Of a stretch of DNA of 64,000 bases, positions 45,930 to 57,329 are shown piece after piece; position 1 is the stretch's first letter, and each line of letters opens with the position of its first letter. The DNA is taken from the NCBI GenBank assembly GCA_008828725.1, contig MEHQ01004572.1, positions 1 to 64,000 on the forward strand. Reading direction: 5' to 3'. The notes beneath the pieces were generated by a model, which saw nothing but the letters and a program-made list of their open reading frames with translations, was not told where the DNA came from and ran no database searches. Source of the DNA: Saccharina japonica. Taxonomy: Eukaryota > Sar > Phaeophyceae > Laminariales > Laminariaceae. A program made the translations under genes and the position numbers.

Positions 45930-47780
45930 ACTTCAATCACGTTGGAGCTCCCACAAACTTCTTCCAGCTAATTCTACGGAAGTACATGAAACCTTCCGAG
46001 GAAGTAGACAGAAGTTTCCACGAAAAAAATCACGGGACTTCCACCACGGAACTAACGAAGTATTTCCATTGAAGTAAATCTAAATATAATTTCATGAAAG
46101 CCTAATCTACCTCCAAAATATTTGGAAAGTAAGCTAGCTTCCATGTTAGTAGCAGCAGCTTCCGTGAAAGCAACGAGCTACTGCCATGGAAGCAGGTTTA
46201 CTTCCATCTAGAGTGGATCTACCATCTACTTCCATGGAAGCATCGGCTACCTCTCGCCTCTTTGGAAGTCAGCTATCCATAGCTTCCGGGGATATTAGCA
46301 GCTTCCACGTTTTTCCACTCTACTCGGTTTATGAGTGGAAGCTCGAGGAAGCTTTCATAGAAGAATTAGATGAAAGATTCCGTGGAAGTGAACGGAAGTA
46401 GATGGAAGTAGGTGGAAGCTCCCGTTCTACGCGGGAACCTCCGAGGAAGAAGATGGAAGCTTTCGCGGAAGAGATCGTGAACTGCTTTCATTGAAGTAAG
46501 TCTACTTCCATCGACCATACTTATATCTACTTCGGAATTATATGGAAGCACCATCTACCCCCACCTTCCATAGAAGTAGCAGCAAACTTCCATGGAAGTA
46601 GTAGCAGCTTCTATGGGGAGTAACAGCAGCAGGCATGGAAGTAGCAGCAGCAGACAGGAAGTGATACCCTGGTACGACCCATATTGTATGCCCGCACAGT
46701 GAACTAGAGCCTTTCCAAGCAAAACAACCTTAGAGTATTTATAAGCAGAGTTAACTAGATTCTTCCCAAAACAAGCCAACAAAGCTGGTCTGGGGCTGGG
46801 TTCAGGATTAGGGTTGGGGGTAGTCTGGGAGTGGTTCTTGTGACCTGAAGTTTTTCCAAACACGTCGGCTTAAGAGCCTTCCCTAAACACACACCCATCA
46901 AGCCATCGTCTGGTTGAGTTTGGATTTGGAGTTAGGGTTCAAGTTAGAGTTAGGGGTGGTCGGGAATAGTTCTGTACTCCCTAAGCAAGCTCATAGAAGC
47001 TCCATGTACAAAGCCCGTCTAAGCATGGTGTCCTTTTTTGTTACAATTCATAAAAACATTTCTCGGCAATCGATGGTGAAAAAGCAAAAGTCGTGGAAGT
47101 AGATGGGAGTAGCTTGAAGTTCGTGGAAATTTACGGAAGCTAGTGGAAGTAGATGGAGGTCTATGGAGGAAATACATGGAAGCTCGACGAAGTCGATGGA
47201 AATCTATTGAGCAAATCTGTGGAACATATATATGGAGGAAATCTACGAAGATGGTGGAAGTAGATGGAAGTCGGTGGAAGTGTATCATATTTGTGGAACT
47301 ATGTGGAAGCTATTAATTGAAGTCGGTGGATGTGCAGGATATAAATGGAAATAGATGAAAGTCGATGGAAGTCGGTGGAATTATTTGAAAGCTAATCGGA
47401 GCGTCAGAAAATGGTGGAAGTTGGTGGAAGTCGATGGAAGTCTATGGAAATATATTGAAGCTCGTGAAACGAGATGGAAATCGGTAGAATCATGTATTCA
47501 AGCCACTGGAAGTTTACGAAACTTAAACTTGTTGAAGTGAATGAAAGCCGACGGATGTCTATCAGGATATATGGAAGCTCTTTAAAGGTCGTGCAAGATT
47601 CCACCGAATATGGTTGTGGAAGCTTCCACCACTTCCGTAGAATCTTCCACTACTTGCGTCTACTTCCATGAAAGCTCCCATTTACTTCGATGGAAGCTTC
47701 CATCTACAGTAGTACCTGGTAAATTATTACATCTATTCCCATGGAAACTTCCATCTACTGCCACGAAAACATATTATACT
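45930..47780. repeat. Degenerate minisatellite of GGAAGTAGAT / GGAAGCT units
   Basis: For about 1.8 kb the sequence is dominated by ggaag(t/c) words every 10-14 bases (agatggaagt, ggtggaagt, catggaagc), interrupted only at about 46650-47040. The first part mixes both orientations (cttccat and atggaag), so it can fold back on itself; the part from 47090 is mainly ggaag-sense. The ORFs here are by-products. Function is unknown. Confidence 0.9.
46785..46965. repeat. Degenerate telomere-like (TTAGGG) tracts inside the minisatellite
   Basis: Two related segments carry ggattagggttgggggtag and ggagttagggttcaagttagagttagggg. Each is preceded by an agagcctt(t)cc(a/c) motif that recurs before the TTAGGG tract at 53381. 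Confidence 0.65.
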
Positions 47781-47954
47781 ATGGAGGGGGGGACACTTTT
47801 ATAATCTTCGTAGCATGAATTAATACCAGGTACTAAAAATGCGATACAGAAATACCAGGGGCATAAAAACAGTACCGCAGTACGAGTATAGGGCGTTTCA
47901 TTTTGGTGTGCCCGGCGTCCTGTACTCACGACGGGTGCCGAGACGGTCGCAGGC

Positions 47955-48060
47955 TCCCACATGTATTGAGTATGTTCGGAGTACAGCTGTGAGCTGTGAG
48001 TATCGCAATGTCATGTGCGGTGGAACACGTGGAATACGTATATGGTACAAGACTCGGTAT
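47955..48060. repeat. Direct repeat, left copy, flanking the 48-51 kb inverted repeats
   Basis: It matches 51185-51290 in the same orientation: attgagta, tcggagtacagc, ctgtgagtatcgc, gtcatgtgcg and tggaa(c/t)acgtggaatac. The pair encloses inverted repeats D and E. It may be the remains of a longer terminal repeat. Confidence 0.65.
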
Positions 48061-48794
48061 TCCCCTACGTAACGACGAGGCCGCGAAATGTCGCACGATG
48101 AGAGCATTCGAAGTATTGGTTATGGGCGACTAAGAGTCTCCTAACGAGTATTTCTCGAGGGCGTACCTAATCGTGGTGAAAAGGCGGGAAATGGGGGTTC
48201 ACAAGACGGAGGTCGGGACAAACCGTCGTATTCTTCGTTGCCTTTCGTCTAAGTGCGAGCTTGTCAAGCTCGTACTTATGGTGCGTGATCCTTCGACCAG
48301 AGCGGACGTTAAGTGAATGGTGCTGGAGTCGCTCCATCAGATGGAGCGGAAGAAGGGGGGAAAGGAGGAGCAAGGGTCAAGTGCGCACGCCCTGATCGCC
48401 AGCGGTGCTGACAACGAGGTGCGGCGGAGGCAAGGACAGGGGACAGCACCGAAGGAAAGGATAGGGGAAATGAGGATCTGGCCACCACCAGCAGCAGCAG
48501 CAACAGCAGAACCACCAGTAGCAACAGTACGCGCAGCATCAGCAGCAGCCGCAGCGGCAGCAGCATATACTGACCTGGGGTGGTGGCGCCCAACAGTAGT
48601 GGCAACCGTGGTGGCGCGGGCCCGGCCATGGTAGCCGTGGTAGAGGTAATTTCGGATGGCGAGGCCGAGGCGCGGTGATGGACCTGCTGGCAGGGGGGGG
48701 TGGTGGTGCGAAGCCTCAGTACCCCCCCCGCCCGGTGGCTACGTATGCCCGCCAATGTAGCCATCACACCTTCCATGGTCCCAAGGCAGCGCAC

Positions 48795-48903
48795 TATTAC
48801 GAGGGGCCATAGTAAAAAGGACCTACGGTGCATACAAAAACCTATGTATTTGACTGTTTTTAGTAACAAAATTTGGTCCTATTTACTATGGTCCTCCGTA
48901 ATA
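48795..48903. mobile_element. MITE copy 3, inserted in inverted repeat D
   Basis: Ends read tattacgaggggccatagta and tttactatggtcctccgtaata, the family of 4687-4799. It interrupts gag-like sequence that is continuous in the opposite arm, so the boundaries are clear. Confidence 0.85.
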
Positions 48904-49322
48904 GCACCCCGACGATCCTCGCAAGAGATGCCACCGTTGCAACCAAATGGGTCATCGCCATCAGGAATGTCTCACGCACGTCGTCAACAAGATGAATGGT
49001 CGTGGTTTTGGCTGCGCTAAGGTTGGTATTACGTCGGATTTTTAGAGTTACGAGAACGAGAGCGCTGCGCTGCTGGAGCGACTCGAACAGCTCCAGCGGT
49101 ATCGGCTCGAATCCCCGACTACCGACGTTCGACCCGGCTACCTACAGCGACCCCCAGCAGTACTGGATGCCGTCGGACCTTCAGCAGCACCGGTACCCGC
49201 CCCTTCCACCGCACCAGCAATATTCCCAAGATGCACGTCTTCAAGAAACGACTTCCTCCACTTCTACTCCCTCTACCTCTAGCCCCCCAGATGCTGCTTC
49301 TTCTCATGAACGAGCTCTACAC

Positions 49323-50156
49323 CTACTCACGGTACTCCCTACTGACGGTACTGGGTACCATGAGTAGGTGCAGAGCCCTTCCATGACAGGAAGCAACATC
49401 CGGGGGACTAGAGGTAGAAGGGGTAGAAGTGGAGGAATCCGCTGCTTGAAGACGTGCATCTTGGGAATATTGCTGCTGCGGCGGAAGGGATGAGTGCGGG
49501 TGCTGCTGGAGGTCCGGCGACATCAAATACTGCTGGGGGTCGCTGTAGGTAGCCGGGTCGAACGTCGGTGGTCGGAGCTGTTCGAGCTGTTCGAGCCACT
49601 TCAGTAACGCAGCGCTCTTGTTCTCGTAACTCTGAAAATCCGACGCAAGGGCGACCTTAGCGCAGCCAAAACGACGACCATTCATCTTGTTGACGACGTG
49701 CGTGAGACATTCCTGATGGCGATGACTCATTTGGTTGCAACAGTGGCATCTCTCGCGAGAATCGTCGGGGTGAATCACTGATGCGCTGCCTTGAGGCTGT
49801 GGAAGATGTGATGGGTACGTTGGCTGATATACGTTGCCACCGGATGGGGCGGGGTACTGAGGCTTTGCCCCGCCAGCTCCCCTTCCAGCAGATCCACCAC
49901 CGCGCCCTCGGCCTTGCCATCCGAAACTACCTCTACCACGACCACCATGGCCAGAGCTCGCGCCACCCCGGTTGCCACTGTTGTTGGCTGCCCCCATCCC
50001 AGGCCCTTTGATCCTGTTGCCGTTGCTGCTGTTGGTGCGGCTGCTGCTGATGCTGCGGGTACTGCTTCTGCTGCTGTTGTTGCTCCTGGCCAGAGCCTCG
50101 GCTTCCCCATCCTTTCCTTCGGTACCGTCCCCAGCCCCGGCCCCTATCGTAACCAC
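49323..50156 (-). mobile_element. Gag-like fossil with CCHC zinc knuckle (LTR-retroelement kin)
   Basis: The minus-strand frame codes a Gly/Arg/Ser-rich part, then a single CCHC knuckle (C-x2-C-x4-H-x4-C in CHCCNQMSHRHQEC), then a Gln/Pro/Ser-rich tail with PATYSDPQQY. This order suits a retroelement Gag-type nucleic-acid-binding protein; Ty1/copia or Ty3/gypsy cannot be decided. No protease, integrase or reverse transcriptase is nearby, so it is a partial fossil. A second, more decayed copy lies inverted at 48317-49367. A domesticated gag-derived host gene is an alternative. Likely old, since the two copies are well diverged. Confidence 0.55.
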
Positions 50157-50399
50157 CGTTCATCCTACGTTCTCCGCTGTCGATCAGGACATGCGCATGC
50201 TCTCCTTGCTCTACTACAGTAGTTCTTCCTCCTTCCGCTCCATCTCATGCAATGACTCCAGCACCATCCGCTCAAGGTCTGGGCGAGCAGGTGCATCTGA
50301 CGACAGCACAGTTAACGATGAGGCCACTCCGACGGATCCTCCGTAGCTGTTCTGCCGTAGTTACTCGATAAACCGGCTGAGCAGAGTGTCGTGCTCTCT

Positions 50400-50765
50400 A
50401 TCGATGCAGTGATGGCGGGGCTCACAGGTTCTTCCCCGGCCTCCACACTCCCGCCTGTCCGAAAGACTCGCTCTTCTTCCAGACCCTTCGTCGTTGCCTA
50501 CAGCGAGCGGGAGTTTGCGTCCTTACCTTGCTTGCATGCTTTTCTCCATATTTGCGGACGCCGAGAAGCTGTGGGTTAGGGGTGGCCGTTAGAGCGATCC
50601 CCATCTCGCAAATATGGGGGAAGCACGCAAGCAAGGTTGGGCGCAAACTCCCGCTCGCTGCAGGCAACGACGAAGGAGCTGGAATAAGAGCGAGCCTCTC
50701 CGAGAGGCGAGAGTGTGGAGGCCGGGAAATAACCTGTGAGCCCAGCCATCGCGGCTTCCTGGCGA
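50400..50765. repeat. Long inverted repeat E (arms about 150-165 bp, loop about 45 bp)
   Basis: The left arm contains gcggggctcacagg, cggcctccacactc, ttcgtcgttgcct and agcgagcgggagtttgcg; all recur complemented in the right arm. Both arms code the same peptide outward-in: MAGLTG(S/Y), PASTL and FVVA(Y/C)SEREFA. The arms differ by roughly one base in eight. It starts about 80 bases from inverted repeat D. Confidence 0.87.
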
Positions 50766-51090
50766 GCAAGAAAGTCTACTCTATCCCAGTCCCTGATACA
50801 GACAAGCCTCAGTCTATTTACCAATAAGCCCTGTTTTGTTCGTTACTCCGGTAGCGGAGGCTGTTACGTCGCCTACGTACAAAACTACCCTGCTAAGATT
50901 GTGTACTCGAGTACTTGCCGTTTTACCTGGCAATGGTGACGATATATCGACGTTCATTTAAGGGGGTTTCCAACAGGGGGGCTGTTATGGTTCACTAACG
51001 TTTGGTTTTATTCGTTTTTTTTTTGTTTTGTATTGTCAGAAGGTTTCTCGTGTGGTGTTTGCCTTCTCTATGTATATGTGAACGCCTATC

Positions 51091-51166
<76 letters not shown>
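51091..51166. repeat. (TTA)n microsatellite
   Basis: About 25 uninterrupted tta units. The poly-Tyr and poly-Ile ORFs over it are not genes. Confidence 0.97.
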
Positions 51167-51184
51167 GCCGGACACGGAACAAGG

Positions 51185-51290
51185 GCGGTTATTGAGTAGG
51201 CTCGGAGTACAGCGGTGAGCTGTGAGCTGTGAGTATCGCGCAGTCATGTGCGATGGAATACGTGGAATACAATACTTATACGTGGCACCG
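51185..51290. repeat. Direct repeat, right copy
   Basis: Partner of 47955-48060. About 200 bases upstream, a purine tract (caacaggggggc) followed by tgttatgg resembles a polypurine tract and the start of an LTR, which would suit a decayed terminal repeat; this is weak. Confidence 0.55.
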
Positions 51291-53330
51291 GTAGAAGGCT
51301 TGTCTATTCCAGAAGAGATTTCGGTCCTATCAGTGTGACCGACGCCCGACGCCCGAGGTGGGCTCGTTCACTCCTCGATATAATTTTGACTCACACGAGA
51401 GTCCTTCCAACCTTCAAAATGAGTGCTGTTCACCTCGCCTAGAACTGCGCAAGACCTGTCACGCCCCACAGCCTCGATCAGCATGCACTCCGCATACGAC
51501 CTGTCATCCATGGCCTCACATGGTGTGCTTCTCCGCCTGGCTGATCGATAGCGTCTGCTTCCTCTTCCAGTCGCAGTAGAGGCTTCCGCATATGCACACA
51601 CCTGAACACGGAGTCCAGGCACGCGTATCTGCATCCAGTCGAGTCGAGCAGCAAAAATGAAGATACGAAGAGAGCGAGGAGTGTTGTTTGTGTGCTATTG
51701 GAGTGAAGTGAACCCACCCTCTTCTCAGCGTAGCAAAAACCATGCGAATACTGCTATAGAGTGCTCTTAGAACCGGTCTACTGCTTTTTACTGTGAAATG
51801 CTGCCGCTGTCACGTACATTCCGTCTGTGACTCCCCCTCTTGAGCCAGATACGACTTGGGCCAAAACTGGCATGGATCCTCCAACGGTATCTTGCGACAG
51901 ATCCGTCAATAAATCTGAATCTGAAGAATCCGCATCCGGAGCAGCAGGAAAGCCAGGATCCGTCAAGAGCTCTGATCCCGAAGAAGCCGAAGGAGGCCCA
52001 GGTGCAACCAGGAGACCGATCAATAGCATCTGCGATGCACTCGCCGCTGCCCGCCACCCTCGCATGCTGAGTAGGACCTCCCGCCCACGGGACCTCGTCC
52101 GCAGATGTGTTAATAATGCGTTGTTTCACATCGAGAAGGCGACCTGTGATGCTTCCTGACAAAAACTTTGCAAGACAAGCGGCAGTAATAAGGCGCGATC
52201 TTGTGCGGCGGAGATGATGAGAGCAATGCAGCTACTGCAGTCCCGACCCGGTTCGGCAGCTTGGTGGACCTCTGCTGCCCAGGGTTTGCAAGTACTGATA
52301 CGCTCGCTGATCCCACAGCTCCACCCACGGGCGTGCGAGACTTGAGAACTGAGAACAGAGAGGCAACTATAACGACCGGGGACAAAATTAAACGTCCCCG
52401 AGCTTGCATTGCTCGCATACAAAGTGCAACACCCAGCAGCCAGGGGCCAGGGCGTGCGTTATGTGCAGGTTGCAGGTTGCACCTGCAAAAGTTTTTGTGC
52501 AGGCTGTGTGTAGCAATTTCACCCTTGCCCGTCGACCCAGACCAAGCCAACCCCAGACAACCCCTAACCATAACCCTAACCCTAACCCTAACCCTAACCC
52601 GAACCCCAACCCCTTGGGGAGCACGAGGTCGGCAGGGGCAGCCACGCGGCTCCGCCGCGTGTTTTGATGTCGTTTTTCCAAGAAAAACATACGGCTCAAA
52701 AGGCCAGCCTCACACATAAAAACCAGCATCCTGCACAAAAAAAAATGCAGATGCAACCTGCACACAGTACGCGTCAGCAGCCAGCAGGAAGCACGGTGCG
52801 GTGCACTGTGCCCAGTAGCAGTGGATACATGGAGAGAGCTTCCAGATATGTCTGTGACGATCCCGTGCGAACGCACGAGAAGCAAGCCGATGAACGACCG
52901 TATGCTCATCTTGAACCATGCGGCCAACCCACAGGCTGACACCATCGCAAACAGCAGTAAAGAGGGCAGCAATTCCAAGCACGCCCCAACCTCGGCCCTG
53001 CCGGAGCTAGTGCCTGGGACCGTGTTCAGCGAGGACTCGGATCCGGAGAAGACTTGGTCCAACATCTGGGAAAGCGTGAAAGCGTCCCTGTTCCACCTCG
53101 GGCACAGGGGCCCGACACGTGTGCGAGGAATCGACAAGGTGCGTGCATCCCTCCCTCGTAGGTGTCGGTGTCCGCGACGGCCCATGTGACAAATGTTTTG
53201 GGTTGAAGTTTCGTTTTTATAGTCCGTCCGGCTCTAAATATCCTAAATCCCCCCAGTACCAAGGAACGAGCTCGCGTAAAACTGCCCGCGCGGGCACACT
53301 TTCTTAGGTGTGCCCGCGTTGAAAATAGAG
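51291..53330. other. Region of unrecognised ORFs with internal inverted similarity
   Basis: Plus-strand ORFs at 51827-52159 and 52821-53189 have ordinary composition (Ser/Glu-rich, and WSNIWESVKASLFHLG), but I recognise neither. The segment 52430-52510 (gtgcaggttgca, cctgcaaaag) matches 52690-52800 in inverted orientation, with the telomere-like tract between them. Confidence 0.4.
52561..52611. repeat. Interstitial telomere-like repeat (CCCTAA)n
   Basis: It reads ccctaacc and then about four clean ccctaa units, fading into cgaacccc aacccc. It is the cleanest telomere-type tract in the window. It is followed by ggctccgccgcg, also found beside the tract at 58780. Confidence 0.9.
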
Positions 53331-53380
53331 CCTTTCCAAGCACAACGACGAGGTGGGACGCCAACCAGGCATGCCTCTCG

Positions 53381-53425
53381 TTAGGGTTAGGGTTAGCGTT
53401 CGGGTTAGAGGTCCGGGTCGGGGTG
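53381..53425. repeat. Short (TTAGGG)n-like tract
   Basis: It reads ttagggttagggttagcgtt followed by degenerate cgggttagaggtccgggt. The motif agagcctttccaagca lies 55 bases upstream, as at 46705. Confidence 0.8.
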
Positions 53426-53589
53426 CTGGCCGCCGTTAGTCGAAGCCAAGAATATGCTCATCGTCCGGAACGAATACCTTAGGGTTTCGTCACAAAACGC
53501 TACTTCAGTAGAAACAGCATAATTTTATGCGGGCACGTCTGAGAAGTTCGCCTGAGCGGGCAGTGTTAAGGCCACTGCCAAGGAACACA

Positions 53590-53830
53590 GCACTTCACAG
53601 ATTCTCCGAGTAAATGGATACTCTTGAGTATCGAGTAAATTTCCTACTCCGAGTACTGAGAGTATTAGAGTACTGGCGGCCTGGATACTGCGAGTAACTG
53701 GGAGTATGAGCAGTACTGAAGCACCAAATACTGCGAGTACAAGGAGTACCCGCAGTATCGGACCCCGAAATACTCCGAGTATGGCAGTATCTGCAGTACA
53801 GAATCTCAAATACTCTTGAGTACGAGAAGA
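53590..53830. repeat. TACTC/GAGTA-rich dispersed repeat, copy 2
   Basis: Inverted relative to 34655-34905. The two copies translate alike in the corresponding frames (LYCRYCHTRSISGSDTAGT), but this follows from DNA similarity and does not prove a gene. Confidence 0.82.
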
Positions 53831-54959
53831 GGAACGAATGGGATGGGGGGGCGAGGACCAAGCGAAGCCTAGAGAACATGCCGACTGTGGCAGACGTTAT
53901 GCGCGATCCGTTAGGCGAAAGCGAACGGTACCGGCGGTAGGTTGCGGGCTGCGGTATCTGGGAAAAGGTAGTATTGTGAGACCACCCACATAAAAGCTCC
54001 GCGGCTGTCACCCTTCAAGGACGAAGTGAGCGTATGTTAGTTCCGGAAGAACCGCATGAAGACACGCCCCGAAAGGCTCCACACCGACTAGACGCGGTCC
54101 CGGGGGCCTCACACTCCAATGGCATACCTAAGCGCCATATCACTGTCGGAGGGGTTCGAAAACTCGTACACGACTTTCCCACGGGACAACCAACGGTAGC
54201 AGAACCCATATGCAGCTAGGCTAGAAGTTTGGGGACAATAAGGAAGAGAAATAACCCGCAGAAAGGATAAGAGTCAAACGAGCGACGTCATTGAGATAAG
54301 AGAAAGGTCAACAAGTATGGGTGTGATCTCATGCCGCAGCAGAGAGGCCTCATTGATCCCAAACTATATACGATTTAACCTACGACGCAATGTTACAACA
54401 GTATCCCGAAGTACATAGAGCCCAAATGCTGCGAGTATCATACCCGAAGTACCGGAAGCATTTTATCTCGAATACTCCCTACTTTGCTCCAAGGTACTCA
54501 GAGCATCTATGGAGCACTTATCTCAGGTACGAGTAGGTTGTTGGAGGTAGCAGAGATACGCTTAAAACGGCCCTCTCGAGGCGGAGAAAATGACACTTTT
54601 TTTTTTCTTGCCTGATTTTTGCAAAAAACGTGAATTTTTGATCCAAGCTCACGTGTAGGTCCCCTATGTATGATAGGTGGATTGCAATGTTGCCACACAA
54701 TAATTAGACTGCGTATTTAGCTGCGTAGCTCGTCAGATTTGCGCCTGGGCTTTTCTTGTGTTAAAAAAAAAAAAGAAAAAGATAAAACTGAGACCAACTA
54801 CGTACGAGTATTATGGGAAACTTTAGAGGCTTCTGTTTTTTTTCAACTGGTTTTGTAGAGTATCGGTTTGTCTTGTTCGCGTCAAACGACGTAAAGCCAA
54901 CGGCCGCCGTACCGCCGCGAGCGTGGTTTCGGCATCCAAGTACGGTTGGATTTTAGCCG

Positions 54960-55112
54960 CGGACGTCGAATTGCCATCGCTGCTGCTGCCGCCATCGCTG
55001 CTGCTGCCGCCGCCGCCGCCGCCGCCGCCGCTGCTGCTGCTGCTGCGACGTCGAATCGCCATCGCTGCTGCCGTTGCCGTTGCTGCTGCTGCTATCGCTT
55101 CCACGCGAGGGA
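54960..55112. repeat. GCT/GCC triplet tract
   Basis: Runs of gctgctgcc give Ala, Ser or Gly homopeptides in different frames. It could be part of a coding exon on either strand (a frame reaching 55131 on the minus strand is open), but there is nothing else to support one. Confidence 0.7.
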
Positions 55113-55254
55113 AAAGCGATATCTTACACAAGCGTCATAGCCCGTAGGAACAGCTCGCCGTAGGTGTGATGCTTGGCGTGGGTGACAGATATACTCGGCA
55201 GATGGATAGTAGTACTGCTGCTGTAGCGATAGGACACAAAGCTCGAGTAACTCT

Positions 55255-55339
55255 CAGTTCCTGGAGGCACGAGAGACCGCCAGGAACTGGGCTCAGTTCC
55301 TGGAGGTTTTGCAGATGTTTGCCCCCTCCAGGAACTGAA
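55255..55339. repeat. Two adjacent short stem-loops with a shared CAGTTCCTGGAGG arm
   Basis: cagttcctggagg occurs at about 55257 and 55293; each is followed by its complement (ccgccaggaact near 55289, cctccaggaactg near 55339). They form consecutive hairpins of 11-13 base pairs. Confidence 0.65.
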
Positions 55340-55756
55340 ACCAAACATAACGATGATTTCGTGGCCCATAATAGATGGTTCTCATTTTTGGGCTTCGGAG
55401 ATCGCTGAAAACTACAGAAATCACGCCTCAAAAGTTTCCCATAATAGTTTGTCTGACGGAGATATCGGCAAAACTACGGATCTCGGAGGTCGTTTTGTTT
55501 AAGTTTACATTATTTAGTTGGGTGTGGGATTTTGATTGAGAGGGCGGGAAACGATAGATCTCAGCATCACAGGGCTTTTTATTCTCTTGTTCTGAAAAAC
55601 GAGATTTCGTGAGATAATTCGTTTTTTGTCCCAAAATGGCTGATTTTGGCCAATTGTGGCCGATCAAATGGGCTCCTACCCAGACTACCTGCCCCAGGGC
55701 CGCGACCTACCAGCCCACGACCCCAGCCTCGCTGCTGGAAGCTCCCTCCGCGACGC

Positions 55757-56141
55757 AGGGGGGTGCAGTGCCCCCCCGCAGTCGGGAAACGGCCGACCCC
55801 GCCGACGGCGAACATTCCTACTTGTGCAGTGTGGGATCGGTTCACTCGATATGAAACAGCTCCGCCTCCCCCACCCGCGGTGGGTAGGCCCTTATCCCAT
55901 CCTGAGAACTCTGTAACTACCGTCCCCCCTTGTTTTCCCAGCCCTCTAAGTGTGTCATCAGCGATAGAAAACGGTAGTTACCGAGTTCTCAGGATGGGAT
56001 AAGAGCCTACCCACCGCGGGTGGGGGAGGCGGGGCTGTTTCATATCGCGCGAACCGATCCCACACTGCACAAGTAGGAATGTTCGCCGTCGGCGGGGTCG
56101 GCCGGTTCCCGACTTCGGGGGGGCACTATGTACACCCCCCC
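55757..56141. repeat. Long inverted repeat F (arms about 168 bp, loop about 45 bp)
   Basis: Left arm about 55757-55925, right arm about 55970-56141. Shared blocks include gaacattcctacttgtgcag, tgtgggatcggttc, cctcccccacccgcggtggg and tcccatcctgagaactc. The arms are about 95% alike. Both code FLLVQCGIGS, DMKQ and LPHPRWVG. The identity is higher than in repeats C, D, E and G. Confidence 0.92.
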
Positions 56142-57329
56142 CGGTTTCCCGCAGAATTGGCAAAATCGGAACGCATCATCATTCTTTCCGAAACCTGTGG
56201 GACACAATACTCGTGCTCGTATCGCTGACACTTTAACCAATGAAGCATTGCTTGTGTTTGGTTGCACTTCGTCTCTGTTTCCGCCGGCTAGTAATGTAAG
56301 AATAATTCCAAAAAAGAAAATTATGATACTGAGCGAGACTGCAGAGTAAGGGAGGGGTGGAACTCGGTATAGTATAAACGTGAATGGAAGCACTGTCCCG
56401 GATGGACCTTACGAGGATGTGTTGTTTTTGGGCTATTCCTGTGTTGATGCTACAGCTGAGGGTACCAGGTACCGGTACTTAAACAGAACCTCCCCCCTCT
56501 TTATAGTGCCTGTGTGGACACTAACTCCATTACGTTCGTTTATAAAGGATAAATCACTGAGCCACTCAGTCACCGCTGACTTAGTAGTTATAAATTAACA
56601 AAGTAAGTACGTGTGGGCTCTCTATAAGTATTCGCCCTCCCACCGATAACAGCCTCCGGGGTTGATCGAGCCCCTAATCAGCTCCTGCTTTTTCCTTTAT
56701 ATGGTCCTCCTCTCCCTCTTGTGCGTTATTTTATAGTGGTACAACCCACTTTCCGACCCTCTGGCCGAGTGTTCTTTCATCGTGGTTCTCTCCACTTAAT
56801 TTTATCTTTCTCTCTTCTTTTCGCTGTGTATCGACAAGCTGCAGCAACAACTGCTGACGATAAGGAACGCCGGCTGAAATACTATCCGGAGCTGTTTGCG
56901 ATGATGGGAACGCAACTTTTGAATACGAGGTCAAAGCCGTCTTCTCGACTCGTCTTTAAAAGCAGCGCTTTTATCATCCCAGGCAGCTCAGCATGAGCAA
57001 ACTCGACTCGTCTTCTAAAGCAGCGGTCAGAACGTCCCCCACTTTACCTTGCCTTCTGCTCCTCGCGGGCCAATGATCGTACAACAGTTTTTTTTTACGA
57101 AACCGCTTCGTTTTTTTTTCGCGCGGGAACGAAGTTCTCGTTGTGTGCGAGTTGATAGTGAACCCTTTTGATATTGCGTCGGTCGTGGTGTTCCAATCGG
57201 CGCTACAGTATAATCGGCATGATGTCCTCTCCCGGTCCGAACAAGCGCACGTGTTCGGAGGCTAAGAAGGCCGACGCTACTAGAGCGGTCCTGTCGGCAT
57301 CTGCATGTTGTACCTAAGTAGTAGATAGT
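56142..57329. other. Intergenic, no recognised gene
   Basis: It contains short ORFs only and one TACCAGGTA palindrome at 56463. A short tract (ctcgactcgtctt(t/c)(a/t)aaagcagcg) is doubled at 56945 and 57003. Confidence 0.4.

Larger units (their letters stand above)
48285..50320. repeat. Long inverted repeat D (arms about 1 kb) holding gag-like sequence
   Basis: The left arm (plus) and right arm (minus) both run from tggtgctggagtc and atggagcgga, through Gly/Ala-rich and zinc-knuckle segments, to tcggtactcc/ggtacc near the axis at about 49345. A MITE (48795-48903) is inserted in the left arm only, so the duplication may predate that insertion. The arms are clearly diverged. Confidence 0.85.

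Noticed and set aside
48285-50320. Inverted repeat D as an assembly chimera
   Set aside because: The arms are clearly diverged and only one carries the MITE, so a simple read-fold artefact is unlikely.
51002-51218. Poly-Tyr and poly-Ile ORFs
   Set aside because: These are translations of the (TTA)n microsatellite.
53590-54011. ORF shared with 34606-35061 as a conserved protein
   Set aside because: The similarity follows from the GAGTA/TACTC DNA repeat, whose word structure keeps frames open.
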